Source of the DNA: Rhynchonema sp. JSB1_4
Lineage: Eukaryota > Nematoda > Chromadorea > Monhysterida > Xyalidae
NCBI GenBank assembly: GCA_030248065.1
Contig: JASAMV010003114.1
Location: 1 to 64,000 of the forward strand
Length of the DNA stretch: 64,000 bases
Direction: 5' to 3'
This document shows, in pieces, positions 52,250 to 64,000 of this stretch. The notes beneath the pieces are model-generated. The model was not told the DNA's origin. It worked only from the letters and a program-made list of their open reading frames with translations, and did no database searches. The position numbers and the translations under genes were made by a program. Numbering within the stretch: position 1 is the stretch's first letter; each line of letters begins with the position of its first letter.

Positions 52250-54477
52250 TGGATGGCGTTGTCGTTGATAATTGGTGAATCAGAAGCCAGTAAGTGAAGA
52301 AGACCGCACGTTTTGTCGTTTATATACACAGCAGTGAAACACGTGGACGATTACGGTAGTGTGAGAAAGAAAAAGAAAGAAGAAAAAAAATAGCTAAAAG
52401 ATAAACGAAATGGTTACGGTGGAATGCCACGAAGGAAAACAGCCACATAGTCAATTAAACAGTCAATAAAAAAGCTAGCAGCCTTCAGGCTAGGCGCAGG
52501 TTTACTGTGATTCGTGGAGAACACAGCTGGCTGGATATCTGCTATGCAACACACGTTCGGACTACAGTACCGAAAAAAAGAAAAAAATTTTTAAAAAAAA
52601 ATTAAAAAAAATCCTTTTTTTATTAAAATAACTACCCCGCTCAACGTCGTTAGCATGGACCAGTGTGATGCAGACTCATACAGTTCCTGCCCCCAGCTGC
52701 ATGTATAATAGATACCCCATATGAACTACAGTTAGCGTCAATATAAGACCCACTCTCCCTTCAGTCGAAATATTTTTCTCTAAAAAAATTTCCCTCAATT
52801 ATCCCCAAAATTCCCATATATACCCAATATTATAGAAAAAAAATTTCCAAAACTCACACAAAAAAAAATAAACAAGAAAAAAAATTAAAAAAAAAAAAAA
52901 ATGCTACAAAAAAAAAAAAAAAAAAAAAAATATCCACCCCCCAAATGGATAGTGATATGTATGTATAGGTGCGTTGGGGACAAAACAGACATCCTGCCCG
53001 CGTTTGTACGACACGCAATTAGCTTCGTTGACGACATTAGCATAAGCCCACCAAGGCGGCCCTAAATGATAAAATACGTACGCATGTTGCATTAGGCCGC
53101 GTTGACTATCTGGGTTGATCACATGGACACGCGCCTGAATTTGAAAGCTGCGCGTACAGTACCATCGATAGTGTTTTGATACTAGGTACCGTGACAGAGG
53201 ATGCACGCCAGGTTTTCAGAGTATTCTCACAAGCTGCCTATTATTCTCCATTTGACCACAAAACTGACGTAACCAATGTACCCGGACGATGTCGAAACTT
53301 GGTGCAGGCTTTTACTTGAACATTGATTTTATGTTTTAACTTCACAAAATACCCAACTGCGTAATTGTGCCCAAGTAAATGTACCAGCGCATCTATCCGA
53401 TTTTTTGTGTTTTGGGATGGTTTGTGTCCAGTACCAACGTAACAAAGTATCCATATTCCAGTACCTACCAATCCAGAACCAGAACAGTATTTCGTTCTTT
53501 CAAATACTGTAGTTTCTGGCGGCAAAACAGCACGCGCCGGTAATATGGTTCAAAGTCTGATGTTGGGCATCAAGTATGGATTTTACAACATCCTAGTGTT
53601 GTAAAATAATGATTACGCACCGAAATGACGTAAACACCCTTCATAAGTGATGCAAACCAAGTTACAAAAGTGATTTGTCAAGTAAAGTTGCAGTTTTTTC
53701 GCGCTTTTACGTGTTTTTTAGGCAAATTTGGTAAAACTTAACCGAATCTGAGACTTTAAAAAAATTAAAAAAATTTTTTTTTAACAAAAAACCTGTTTTA
53801 AATTTTTTTCCATCCCTGACGCAAGGCAAACGTCGCGAACGCCATCGGTACCGTACCGATGTGGCAAATGGTACTGTACGCGGATGGATTGAAAAGATTA
53901 CGGTTACGGCAAGTCCGCCACGAATATGATTACGGTAGCCACGAGGCAAACGTCGAAAACGTGGCAATGATGTGTTGGAATATACTGCAAGCTTGATGTG
54001 GCATATATTGCACTTGTGTGGATCGAAAAGTTGACGCGTACGACAGTCGATGAGATAGCTTCATAAGGAATTCAATACCAAGTTTGCAGTCAAGGAGAAT
54101 ACCTTTCTGTCTTCATTCATAAGTCAGTAGTCAGTGAGTGATCACGCACGTTAAATTTCATTATATCGGCCAATAAATTAAGCACAAAGCAATAGGCGCG
54201 TCAGGCATAAGGTATTTTGTGGCATCTTTGATCGGTTAACTTTTCAAACATTGGTTTTGTCGAATCAGATAGGGTTACAGCTGAAATAATACATCTTAGA
54301 GAATTTTGTCATTGATTATTTTAAGGTGATGATTATTTGGTCTGGTTGTCAGGTCATTCGGATTTCTTTTCGCTTCGCTCCAGTTCTGATGATTTACTGC
54401 CCGAACCAGAGTCCCTACAAGATAGAGGTTTCAATAAATTTTTGCATTTTCATTAACTAAAAATGAAATGAATTGAA
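52250..54477. other. Intergenic, A-rich low complexity and unresolved sequence
   Basis: 52565-52640 and 52850-52935 are long A (and T) runs. 53027-53050 has a diverged copy of the TTGACGACATTA...AAGCC motif seen at 11046 and 33414. 53755-53818 resembles the end of a CAGGGTTGGG-type element (CCATCCCTG). No gene supported. Confidence 0.5.
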
Positions 54478-57400
54478 TTATTCCAACTTTTCCTCGGCCT
54501 CCTTCTGACGCGCTTTCGCAGCCAGCATTTCGACCTGCTTCTTCTTTCGTTCCGTTTGTTTCTTTTCGATCTTTTTCAGTCGTTGTTTGTCCCTGGCAGG
54601 GTCGTAGCCGCGTTCGGTCAGGAATTGATCCTCGTCGCGTCCGGTGATCTCGTGCACCGACACGGTCTGGAGAAGCGATCTTTTTAAAAAAAGATTTTTA
54701 AATAAAGTTTGCCTGGAAACAATGAATCGACGATCCGACCTTCTGGAACGTCACACCGCCAGGTTGGTCGTCAGGGTCGGCTTCTTGGTCTGGTGGATTC
54801 GGCTCGAGCTTGTGTTGACTTGGCACCTGGAAAGGGTCTGAAGTTACAATTTCAAGATTTGAAAACCGACAAAAATAAAAATAATCGGATCACCTCGACA
54901 CCACGCAGTTTCTCTTCGCTGAACTCCGCCTTTCCACGATTCGCGTATCCCTCCTTCGGCAGCACCGCGTCCTTGCCGGGGTTGTTGCGACTGACTCGAA
55001 TTGCCAAGCGCTGCAAAAAATGTAAAATGTTCATATCCTTTAAAGTTGAAATTTTGAAATTTTTTCCACTAACGGCAAGCTGCGCTCGCCAATTAATTCG
55101 CTGTTGTTGATCTTTCTGTTTCTCTTCGTCTTCAATTTTTTTCGCCTTTTTGCAATGGTAGATGACGCAGATGGCGATTGTGATCAACACCGCTACGAAC
55201 ACCACAACGCAGATGATCACAATCGGAACTATCAGGTTGGTGGATGGGGTAGGGGTCGCGGTGGCTGAGGTAGTGGGTGTTGGTGCTGAATTGCAGTTGT
55301 GTCATGGCTTATCGAATTTGCAACAGTTTTCAATTTTTGCATAATTTTCCTTCACTGTTGCCATACCTTGTTCACAGGTCGGCAGTTCATCGACCCAATT
55401 GCCTTTGTTGCACTTGATCTCCTTCGTGCCTTCGGTATCTGTCTCTGACCAGATGTAACCCGCTTTGCATTCGATCTGCGCCGATTCGGTGTGATAGACG
55501 AAGTCGGTGGGTTGGGAATCGCTCAGTTGGATGTTCTTCTCGGCAGGAATGGAACTGACGTCACAACCTGTGTGTGAATGGGAAGCTCATTTTTTCAGTG
55601 TGTCATTGTCACCAGATGATACATCACAAGGTACCTTTATCGCACGGCGGCAAATCAGTCGGTGCCTTGCCTTCGGCGTCCGTCCATTTTTCGGCAGAAC
55701 ATTGGAATTCCTTCTGCCGCACACCTGCCCAACTGAAACCGAGCTTTTTGCATTGCGCTTTGATCTTGGTGTACGGTAAACTCTGATCTTCAGGCGGTTT
55801 TTCGAGGTCGACATCGTTTTGAGTGATAGACGGCGCCGGACAAGCTAGGGAATGGATTTTGAGTGGTATAATATACTGTATGTTGTACTTGTGTTAAAAA
55901 TCATCTTTGCAAGTATTTCCTTTTGCGTCAAAGTCCGCTTGCTATGTTTGGTGGGATTAAACTGTTAGAAGTGTCTCATTGAGAAATGCATTAAATTTTC
56001 TGAGCTGGGGATGAGGTTACACCCTAGTATCCGGTGTCCGGAACATAACTTTGCAAATTACAAGTAAATTGGAAAATTGCGAAACATTTATGCTATTATT
56101 ATACTATTGCTATCGCTTTGTGTATATTGTGTCATTTGAGTGCATTTCAAACCACACGTACTTTTACCGTTTTACCTGCTGAGAAATGCGAAAATGATTT
56201 TTATGCCCGCCTTTGTAATTTAAGACCTTGCCTTTTTGGGTGATTTTTGGGAAACTTTTAAGACCAAGCAGGCCCCGCGACGTTTTCGTTCGGAGTCCTG
56301 TTAGGGCTTTATTCAGAAGGGGGCTCCATATGTAAAACTTCGTTACATTGACGTCGAGCACGTTAACCCCAGCATTGCGTTTGACACTAGAATGTCCAAG
56401 TCAACAGTGCAAGTTACATATTTGGGCTGCAGATTGCAGTTGGTTTGGTCACCCGATTGGAATGAAGACGGTCACTTGCAGAGCTGGAATTTTAATCAGT
56501 GACGGAAATCAGCTGACCAAGCACACCAAGCGATGCTCAGCTTCGCAACGGATAAACGATGTGTGTGTATGTTTATAACTTTGATTAGAAACACTACAAC
56601 ACAACACGCACAACAAGTTCATCAGTAACGAAAGTGAGCCACTTTGGATGCATTTGGGGAGGTCTCTTTCGCAGCTCATCAACTTCCCACCTCCACGTGT
56701 GACATTCGTCTAATCTATCAGTTGCGTGATCTTGCCAAACAGTGTCTCCAGCACAATGCACGGACACAGCTGGGGGACGTAGGGCAGTAGTGTGGCAAAG
56801 ACTGCTTGGGTTCGACATGCTTGACTTTGGGCGTTGGTGTAGCACTTTATCAAATCTTTCAGTCACACCACAAAGCCGCGCATTCTTTAGGAGGTGGCCA
56901 TGTAGACGCGGTTGCGGTTTGCGGTGTAGAAAAACTATGTCCACGGACCGCACTTCTGGTTGCGGTTTGCGGCTCCATTGTCGAAACATTTAGTAGCCTG
57001 TGCCATAGGAAATGAATGAATCAGCGTCTAGCCAACGTCGCAAACGTGCACTACCGAAACGTTGATTTGTTCACTTTTACGTGCTCAGATTAAAATAACA
57101 TGTCGATAGTGAATCGCCAACCGCAACCATGTCTGCCTGGCCGCTCCCTAAACTTAGCTAAAAACATTGGAGAGACGATGAGTTGAAAATGCTGAAGACG
57201 AAGGTTTCAAAAGAACCGTGATGTTATGAGCCAGGCATGAGCACCTTGACATCGTCTTTACAAAATTTGGCCACAGCTAGAAATTCATGCGCTGCTCATT
57301 ATTTAGTGGGCTTTGAATTGTGACACCAAGGATGGAAATAAACGTAGTGCCATTCTCCATGAAACAATGAAGTTTTTATAATGTCGGTTTGTCTTTTGTG

Positions 57401-60400
57401 ACCCTGCTTTGTGGGCATCGAAACGTCGCATAAATAATTTTATTGCAAAAACATTGTGGTTTCGCGTCTCACAAAAGACAAACCAACATTATGAATTTCA
57501 TCGGCCACAACCAAAGAGTCAACGTCGCGCAACTCAAATATCAATGAAGTTTTTCCATCAGGAAGTACATATTCAGGGTCTTTTATGACCATCCACATCA
57601 AGCGCGTTGAGGCCGATAAGCAGCCAGTCAGTATCGCTGTTCGAGCCAGCTGTGGACTGATGTTCATGTGGTCAATACACATCGTCAACGCTAATGTCAT
57701 GTCACACATTGTACACAACATTTACCACACATCATACATAAGAAGCATCCTGCAAGATACTGGGGACCTAATTCTCTGTCACTGCAAACCAAGCATGGGC
57801 ACGCAGCTAGCTTTTTAACAAACCCCAAGGGCGCTCGCCTGCGGCGCACAATTCACGGACACTGCTGGGGCGTGCAGCAGTCGTGACAAATACGGTTTGT
57901 TGGGTTCGACTAGCTTAAAGTTGGATGGCAAGGCGTAAGTTTCTGTGGTGTTGGCACTTCAGGTATCAAAAACCCACGACCAAACCACAAACACGCACAG
58001 GCTCACGTTTCAGCCTAAATTTGGAGGTAACCGTCTGACCGCCAACGGTGTTTGCGCTTGGAGGATTTATGTACTTCACCACAAAACAAAAAAGTAGAGC
58101 ATTCATTTAGTGCGTCATGGACAAACGAGTTCTGTATCTACATATATATTGGTCGCACAATGACTAAATCAGGATTCATCTAACCTGATCTTCAGGTTCA
58201 ACCTTAACCACTATGCTACTTGTGCTTTTGACAAAACATTTTCAGCTAAAAATAATCTAGCAGATCAACCACGCTGCCGCAGGTCTGAAACATTCTCTTT
58301 ACTACACTTTGTGTGCGATCACGCAACGCAACGTCATTGCCCCGTCACTTTCCCTATCTTCACGATTCAGGAAAAAAATTTGACCAATTCTTATATAGTC
58401 ATTGTGCGACCAATATACGACGTAGCATGCCCACTAATCAAGTTCGACTCAACCCTCTTATTCTTTCATGCTACGGAGTTACCACATTGTTTATTTTCTG
58501 TAATACGCCATCACACTTGTTTTCTCCTTCTCTCAAATTGCTGTCATTGCATTTCGGCGGTGCACCAGGGATTTTTAAAGTTTTCTGTGCACAACTCGCG
58601 CTCAAGTGAGATAAACGTTGCCTCACACAAACCAAAAATAGTTCTCTGAGGAAATGAGCCACAAGTACAGTTCAGTTGAGTTTCAATCGGAGCCATGAAT
58701 GCCATAATTGTCTATTGAACCACACCAGGCTTCAACCCTCAACACATCTCTGTATGGGATGGAAATACATGGAAATCCGGAATCTTCACTCCTTCAGTCA
58801 AGAGTACCAATTTTCTGTGCTTTTTTAAAGGTTTACTATGGACAGTGAAATTTACTGACTCGCATCAGTAATTTTTGTGATTGTTTAAAAATGTGCACTT
58901 GATCACGACGGGTCTGGTGCGTTCCGGTCCGATCACCGAGCTTATATCAGCCAATGTTTGCCTTGCTTTATGGCAGTTTCAGTTCTCAGTTGGTTCGTTT
59001 TTGCCCATGATCATCAGACTGCTAACATAACAATGCCCCGACAGCAAAACTGTGTGAAACGCCTGTTGAACACAACTACTGAAAACCTTGTATGCGCCTC
59101 ACGTAATTTCCAGCTCATCAAGCTTGTCCGAACTCCTACTTTCCATCAATGTCCATTTAGAGCCCCCGGAGCGTCACGTGGAAAAGTTTGCATTAATATG
59201 TAGATACAGCTAACGAAGTGTGTACCTTTTGGATGATGCTGACAAACGAACAGCTCGGTCGAGTCACAAAACTGTTGATCGAGGCCCCTCGTATATTCGT
59301 ACCACAAGCAGTGGCGCTGGTCTTTATTCGGAGAGCCTGAGACCCATTGATTGGTGTCCACTATCTCGTCACGATCGGGCCACCATTCAAAATCGGTGCT
59401 TTTCAGCCCTTCTTTATCTTTAGATGAGTCCTTAATTCGGCCAGCTGTCCAGACGTCGCGTCGTGCTTGACCCTGCGAGAGTGTAAGATGATGGCCCAAG
59501 CTCTCGAAAGGGCAGCTGTCACCAAGAGTGCAGTGCGCGCAACCATTTTCGATCATATTTTTTGGATTTCGGGTTTCTGGTGTCAAACAAAATTGGCATT
59601 GCCATCAAAAATTATGTTTTCGGTATCAAACAAATGTTTTCCCAACTTTTTTCATAGTTTTGTGCAAAAATTCACGTCTGTGCGTTATAAGTTCAGTGTC
59701 ACTCTCGGAATTTGCGGCAAAGAAGATGGCTCCAACCCTATTGTGCGACGGTTCAGTGCCGGGGCACAGGTTTAGGCCCGGCCATTCAGGCCCAGCTGGA
59801 GCCTAAGCCTATAAATGGGTCAAATATGTTGGGTTTGAATCGGCCGGACATGAAAAACCGGGCCTGAAAAGTTCGGGCCTGAAAAAGTCGTGGAATACTC
59901 AAACCACAAGCTGCTAGGTCACCAAAACGCATACAAACGGAATTCTGTGCTTTAAAATGAAGAGCTCAGTTCGTCAACACACAATCCAGCAGGTGGGTAT
60001 CGCATGCTAATCCCCACATGTGTTTTGTAGGCAGCTGGGGTGTGCTGACAAACGCATAGTGCAGAACTGCAACAGCTCGAAACCTGTTGATCAAAGTTAA
60101 GACATCAATATAGAAAGTAAGATCTGCGAAGAATCCAAAGGTTCGGAACATAATATCACGTTGATATGAGCAAAGAAGAAAATAAAATAAAATATTTTGA
60201 CAAAAACGTATGGCCAGCGTTTGTCGGGCGAATTTTATTCGTTTCTGTGAAATTTTATACTTAATCACACAACCACGTGTGTGAGAAACCACGTGTGTAA
60301 TCCACTTGAAACGCGCCACAAAATAAACGTTTGTAAGAGAAAGAAAATAGTAGCGCGTTCGCCACCGCCACCGGCGTTGGTGGCGCAGCAACTGCCCCCG

Positions 60401-61907
60401 TGAGCTTTTACGCAACCGAACCTGGTGGTGCTTTAGAGCGTTCAGGCCAATATTTACATAGATCCCATACCAACGAAGTCAATAAACTACCGTGATGAGT
60501 CATTCCTCAACATCTTCACTGTCGCGCGGCACTTGATTTAAACAGTTGTTGCCACAGAGGCTCATTGACTTTATCAGACATGGGCGCCAATAGGCGTTTT
60601 TTCACGTTCGCGTTGGTTCCCCTGATAGATTTGGGTCGGAAAAAAATTGGGGAAAATACAGTTCGGGGGTAGTGTCGGAGAATATGAGTGGTCGCAAGGT
60701 GCTCGGTAGGCGATTTTGCTCGGGTATACGGTGATTTCTTTACGTGCTGACTCTGAATTTCAACGTATGGTTTTTGCATATCACCTTTACACTCAACAGC
60801 CACGCCGAAAGTATATACGTGCAATTGGATTGCACAATCCGATTGTGCCAGCGCAAGCAAACGTCGAAAAAAACGCCCTCCACCTTGGTTGGGTGAATTT
60901 CCTTTTGACTCCCAAAAAACCTTTCTGCGTTGAACAACGCTACTGTTCGCGTAAGCATGCAACCAATTAAGGTCAGCCAGCTTGGAAGTTGTCATCATGT
61001 CCCCTTTCGCTGGCACAATTCGAATGCGCAATTGATTTGTGTAAGCGACTACGCGAAAGCTATTCTCGAAAAATCACTAGCGCGCAAGCGTAAACGAGAA
61101 GTCGGACCATTGAGACCGTTCTAACCATTACATAAGCCTTTAAACGGGTGACAACTCTCTCGTTAACGGTGAAATGCAAATACTATGCTGAAATTCTGTT
61201 TCCTGGTCTAAACAACCCCGGATTCCAATTTTGAGCAAGATAGGTGAGATAACCTCAAATGATCTATGAACCCCTTACACAGTCATATAACCAAATGGAC
61301 CCCGAAATCGGATTCTACGATCCTAGTTACTCCGGACTGTATTTCCACCAAAATTTTTTCCAAACACAAATCTGTCCGGGGGACCAGGCAAGCCGAACAT
61401 GGCCCATGACTGATCTTTATAATAACGGCTCATCATTACAAATTATCAAGTCCGTCAAGTGTCTCCAGAGGAGCAACAACCTCGCTTATTTCGTTCCTTT
61501 CACCCCGCTGTTCATATTTTTGTCAATGATCTAACTTTTCAGAATCGAAGTGATTGATCCGCATGAACGTAAGTTTATGCACGAACCAGATCGTCAAGAA
61601 GCTTGTCGAAACTGGCCGTGTCACCCGTCACTTTCATCAGCTTGCTGAGATGGAAATTGGTTGTGTTGATAGCTTCGCAAAGGGAACGTGCGGCTTCCCA
61701 TGTCTTTCCTTCGATGTGTTCAGTTGTGGTCGAATAGCAGATGTCATTATGAAGGGATGCTGAATTGATTGGACTCTTTTCTCTCAGCTCTTCACTGCAC
61801 GCCTCTTTCAAATTTGTTGCGCCTTCAATGTCATTTAGAATCAGCAGCAGAATGCAGGAAATGAATGTGGGAAGCATGATTGAGTTGGGCAGAATTTCAA
61901 TTGGCAA
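54478..61907 (-). CDS. Type I membrane receptor: C-type lectin, two sushi domains, TM helix, charged cytoplasmic tail
   Basis: Eight exons, in coding order: 61907-61587, 59472-59226, 55844-55635, 55567-55367, 55285-55074, 55010-54894, 54826-54740, 54666-54478. They total 1584 nt (527 aa), with all phases closing. A signal peptide (MLPTFISCILLLIL) precedes a lectin domain (CYSTTTE, TWEAARSLC, DVWTAG, QWVSGSPN, FVCQ). Two sushi/CCP modules follow, one per exon (CPAPS ... FQCSAEKW ... PPC; CDVSS ... GYIW ... IKCNKGNW ... PTC), then a Thr/Pro stalk, a hydrophobic span with a basic stop-transfer CKKAKK, and a tail ending in a Lys/Glu-rich helix. Lectin and CCP modules bind glycans or proteins; the surface role is inferred. 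A Met ten codons downstream is an alternative start. Confidence 0.87.
57363..57501. mobile_element. Small inverted-repeat MITE in receptor intron 2
   Basis: Arms ATGAAGTTTTTATAATGTC plus GGTTTGTCTTTTGTGA, with the complement on the right. The unit is about 139 bp. No clear target duplication. Confidence 0.8.
59741..59900 (+). repeat. Dispersed repeat shared with 43935-44005
   Basis: Contains TTGTGCGACGGTTCAGTGCC and repeated GGGCCTGAAAA blocks. Located in receptor intron 1. Confidence 0.7.
60868..61015. mobile_element. Partial Tc1/mariner-like MITE (family member 3)
   Basis: Matches the interior of 10201-10551 and 38849-39208 (ATTTCCTTTTGACTCCCAAA, GGTCAGCCAGCTTGGAAGTTG) without the terminal inverted repeats. 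Located in receptor intron 1. Confidence 0.78.
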
Positions 61908-62000
61908 TCGATATTTTCACTGATAATGCAATAAAATCAGCCAATATTTTTTTCCAAATACAGTAGCGTCGTTGATTATTCGTGGCATCACGATTGGCGT

Positions 62001-62298
62001 TAAAGGCAGTCTACGGGAGGTTGTCACTCAGCCCCCGAACACCGTAACCCACCGCAAGCGAGATCGTTGCGAGACGCATGCTGATTGCTGCTTATCGACA
62101 CGCGTATTAGCGGCAGCAAGCTGGAAATTGTCATCATGCGAGCCGAACACCAAAACTTCGAAATGTTGGTTGGTGTTGGCGCTAACACGCAAAACATAGA
62201 TAAAAACAAAATGGTCTCGCCACGATCCTTGCAGATCAAAATTACGGTGGGTTACGGTATTCGGGGGCTGAGTGACAACCTCCGGTAGACTGCCTTTA
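62001..62298. mobile_element. MITE with ~55-bp terminal inverted repeats, copy 3 (core inverted)
   Basis: Begins TAAAGGCAGTCTACGGGAGG and ends with the complement. The core matches copies 1 and 2 in the opposite orientation, so arm recombination has flipped it or the orientation is simply reversed. Located just upstream of the receptor start. Confidence 0.9.
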
Positions 62299-62717
62299 CG
62301 TGTCTGACGGTTACGGCGATTGAGGTTGAAAAGGCCAATGGCAAATGAAACCACGTCATCACAATATCAACCTCGTTGATCGGCACGGTTGGCGCTAGAG
62401 AAATGTTAACTTTATCAGTGTGGTGAGGCCTGCCCAGCGATGAATTTTTTTAGATTATAGATTACGACATCTGCCGCTTTCGATGTCACCGCACCAGAAA
62501 ACAATCAGTTTACTGTTTCCTCTGGTTGGCCTCGATCCAAAACAATTTTTTTGCTGTGTGTCAGAAACAACATCAACAAACCTTCAATCCGTTTTCAGTA
62601 CAGTAAACTCTATTCCTCAACTTAGATACCAATCTTCGTGTTATTCGCCTGTAAAAACGTGTGCATTACTTCACCAGTTCTTTTCATTAGGATTCTTGGC
62701 TATGCAAGCGTTGTTCG

Positions 62718-63995
62718 CTATTTTGTATACAGAAAGCCCTGAACTTTTAGTGCAGCTTTGTGCATGACAAGGTCGATCGGCCTAAAATTGGAGTTGCACC
62801 ACCTATGAGTAAAGGGGCGGTGGTGTGGTTGGGGTTTGATGTGCATATTCGGATTGGTCGGTTGGAACTTATCCGTATCAGGGTCTATATAATTATGACT
62901 TATTATGGTTTGCTCTTCTGGGTTCTTCACTAAACATAGATCCTGGTGTACACTACCCACCACGTGGTTATTTGCCTGTTGGTCACTAGGGGAGTCAGAT
63001 TGAAGAACAACCTGGCTACCGTCGTTCCCACCTAACTTCCTAGCGGCTAGCGGTTCACCACTTTTGGTATACGCTCCGGCCCGTTCCGCCGTCCCATCTT
63101 CAGAGCACATAGCTTCCGTATTTCTCATGCAGCGTTGACGCGTGCGCTGGCCCGTCTCTCTTCCACCGAATGAGGTGGCGTCATAACCAGACGAATCATA
63201 AACTTTGGCTATGCGATGTGTTCTCCACGCCTGTTGTCTGCGTTGGAGCTTCCTAGTAGGTCCCGGAATACCTCCTGCCTCTTTAGCCGGGGCATGCCAT
63301 TCATCCTCCGAACCGGTCCACTCCTCAGCGGAGCCGATCGTCGCATCACTCATATAGTCAGCATACCTTTCCACCCTATCGGCGTCGTATTCCGATCCCA
63401 CTCGGAACTCCCTGAGTTCACAAGGGGCGAACGGGGCGTAAATACAATGGCTTGACTCGCGCAAGCAGGCCTGCACTTCCCTTCTGATACCAACCTCGGT
63501 CGAGTTCATATCGAATAAGAACTCGCCGTGCATATAACTGAAGTATGCAGAATGCCCACAAACACTACCGGGCACATTGCAGGGCTCTAACTCTAAAACT
63601 AGCATATGGTCTGGACCTCCACTCAGATCAGGATTTGGGATCTGAGAACCTCCTTTCGTATGGCCTTCCTTCCATGAGTTGCTTAATTTGTTTATTGTTT
63701 TACTTTTAACCCAATAAACCTTCACTTTACCCCATTCCAGGCCGTTGACGCACCCATGCGTCGACCGACGAGGGTCGTATTTCGCAATCATGGCCGGGTC
63801 TACCTCATATGGCCGTCTGGTGTCGACACCATCGAGGAACGATGGATCGAAACCCGTAAGTCGGCGTTTATTCCTTAATCTCACTGGCAAGTCTAGTTGT
63901 CCAGGGGTAATGAAGACACCTGGCTTATCCTGACTCAACTGGACTCTATATCGGTACCTATACGCCAGCGTGTTCACCCGAAGCGCTCGTTTCAT
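62718..63995 (-). CDS. Large intronless ORF running to the window edge, unknown product
   Basis: At least 425 codons without an intron, unlike all other genes here; the frame starts at or beyond the right edge, so the N terminus may be missing. The first half is basic and Tyr-rich. A middle block holds HGCVNGLEWGKVKVYWVK and then a Cys-containing region (CNVPGSVCGHSAYF, CLRESSHCIYAPFAPCELREF). An acidic low-complexity stretch and a polar tail follow, ending LVMHKAALKVQGFLY. I recognise no reverse transcriptase, integrase, transposase or capsid signature. The lack of introns suggests a transposon- or virus-derived gene, but this is inference. Confidence 0.6.
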   Translation of the reverse strand: MKRALRVNTLAYRYRYRVQLSQDKPGVFITPGQLDLPVRLRNKRRLTGFDPSFLDGVDTRRPYEVDPAMIAKYDPRRSTHGCVNGLEWGKVKVYWVKSKTINKLSNSWKEGHTKGGSQIPNPDLSGGPDHMLVLELEPCNVPGSVCGHSAYFSYMHGEFLFDMNSTEVGIRREVQACLRESSHCIYAPFAPCELREFRVGSEYDADRVERYADYMSDATIGSAEEWTGSEDEWHAPAKEAGGIPGPTRKLQRRQQAWRTHRIAKVYDSSGYDATSFGGRETGQRTRQRCMRNTEAMCSEDGTAERAGAYTKSGEPLAARKLGGNDGSQVVLQSDSPSDQQANNHVVGSVHQDLCLVKNPEEQTIISHNYIDPDTDKFQPTNPNMHIKPQPHHRPFTHRWCNSNFRPIDLVMHKAALKVQGFLYTK

Positions 63996-64000
63996 AACCG

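Noticed and set aside
56594..56989. 131-codon minus-strand frame in the receptor intron
   Set aside because: No lectin, sushi or other domain. The flanking exons join directly in phase (HHPK then CPAPS), so no extra exon is required here.

Overview
The window is eukaryotic, animal-type DNA. Every gene that can be reconstructed is split by GT-AG introns, with reading phases that close exactly across the exons. The domain set is a DEAD-box helicase, an astacin metalloprotease with EGF and CUB domains, C-type lectin domains joined to sushi or PAN domains, and a receptor-tyrosine-kinase tail. This points to an invertebrate. The astacin tail layout and the lectin repertoire fit a nematode-like ecdysozoan best, but the species is not certain. 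There are no bacterial features and no CRISPR.

Layout. (1) 0-3.6 kb: noncoding, with a minisatellite, a 0.3 kb foldback and a tRNA-like Pol III head. (2) 3.6-10.6 kb: a satellite of about 13 units of about 0.52 kb, with two small DNA transposons nested in it (TA and 8-bp target duplications). (3) 11.7-20.0 kb: nested, G/C-run-rich transposons; at one point four elements lie inside each other, three of them with perfect 8-bp target duplications. (4) 19.8-33.1 kb: a DDX43-type RNA helicase on the + strand (18 exons, 646 codons). Its first four exons lie on a ~2.45 kb segment present twice in tandem, and its introns hold hAT-, Harbinger- and piggyBac-like elements. (5) 34-36 kb: orphan terminal exons, one of a receptor tyrosine kinase. 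(6) 38-41.4 kb: a secreted astacin protease (515 aa model), with a partial copy of its last two exons at 48.6-49.0 kb. (7) 42.3-45.3 kb, minus strand: a secreted lectin-PAN protein (about 304 aa). (8) 50.2-52.0 kb, minus: poorly resolved exons, including a paralogue of the tail exon of the next gene. (9) 54.5-61.9 kb, minus: a type I membrane receptor with signal peptide, lectin domain, two sushi domains, transmembrane helix and a charged tail (527 aa). (10) 62.7-64.0 kb, minus: an intronless ORF of at least 425 codons that runs to the window edge and that I do not recognise.

How the genes relate. The astacin and the two lectin proteins are secreted or surface proteins, the kind often expanded in invertebrate barrier and immune repertoires. 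The helicase is an intracellular RNA enzyme and shares no evident pathway with them. About half of the window is repeats. Because several elements have inserted into other repeats, the uninterrupted copies elsewhere in the window show the original empty sites, and this gives unusually direct evidence of target-site duplication.
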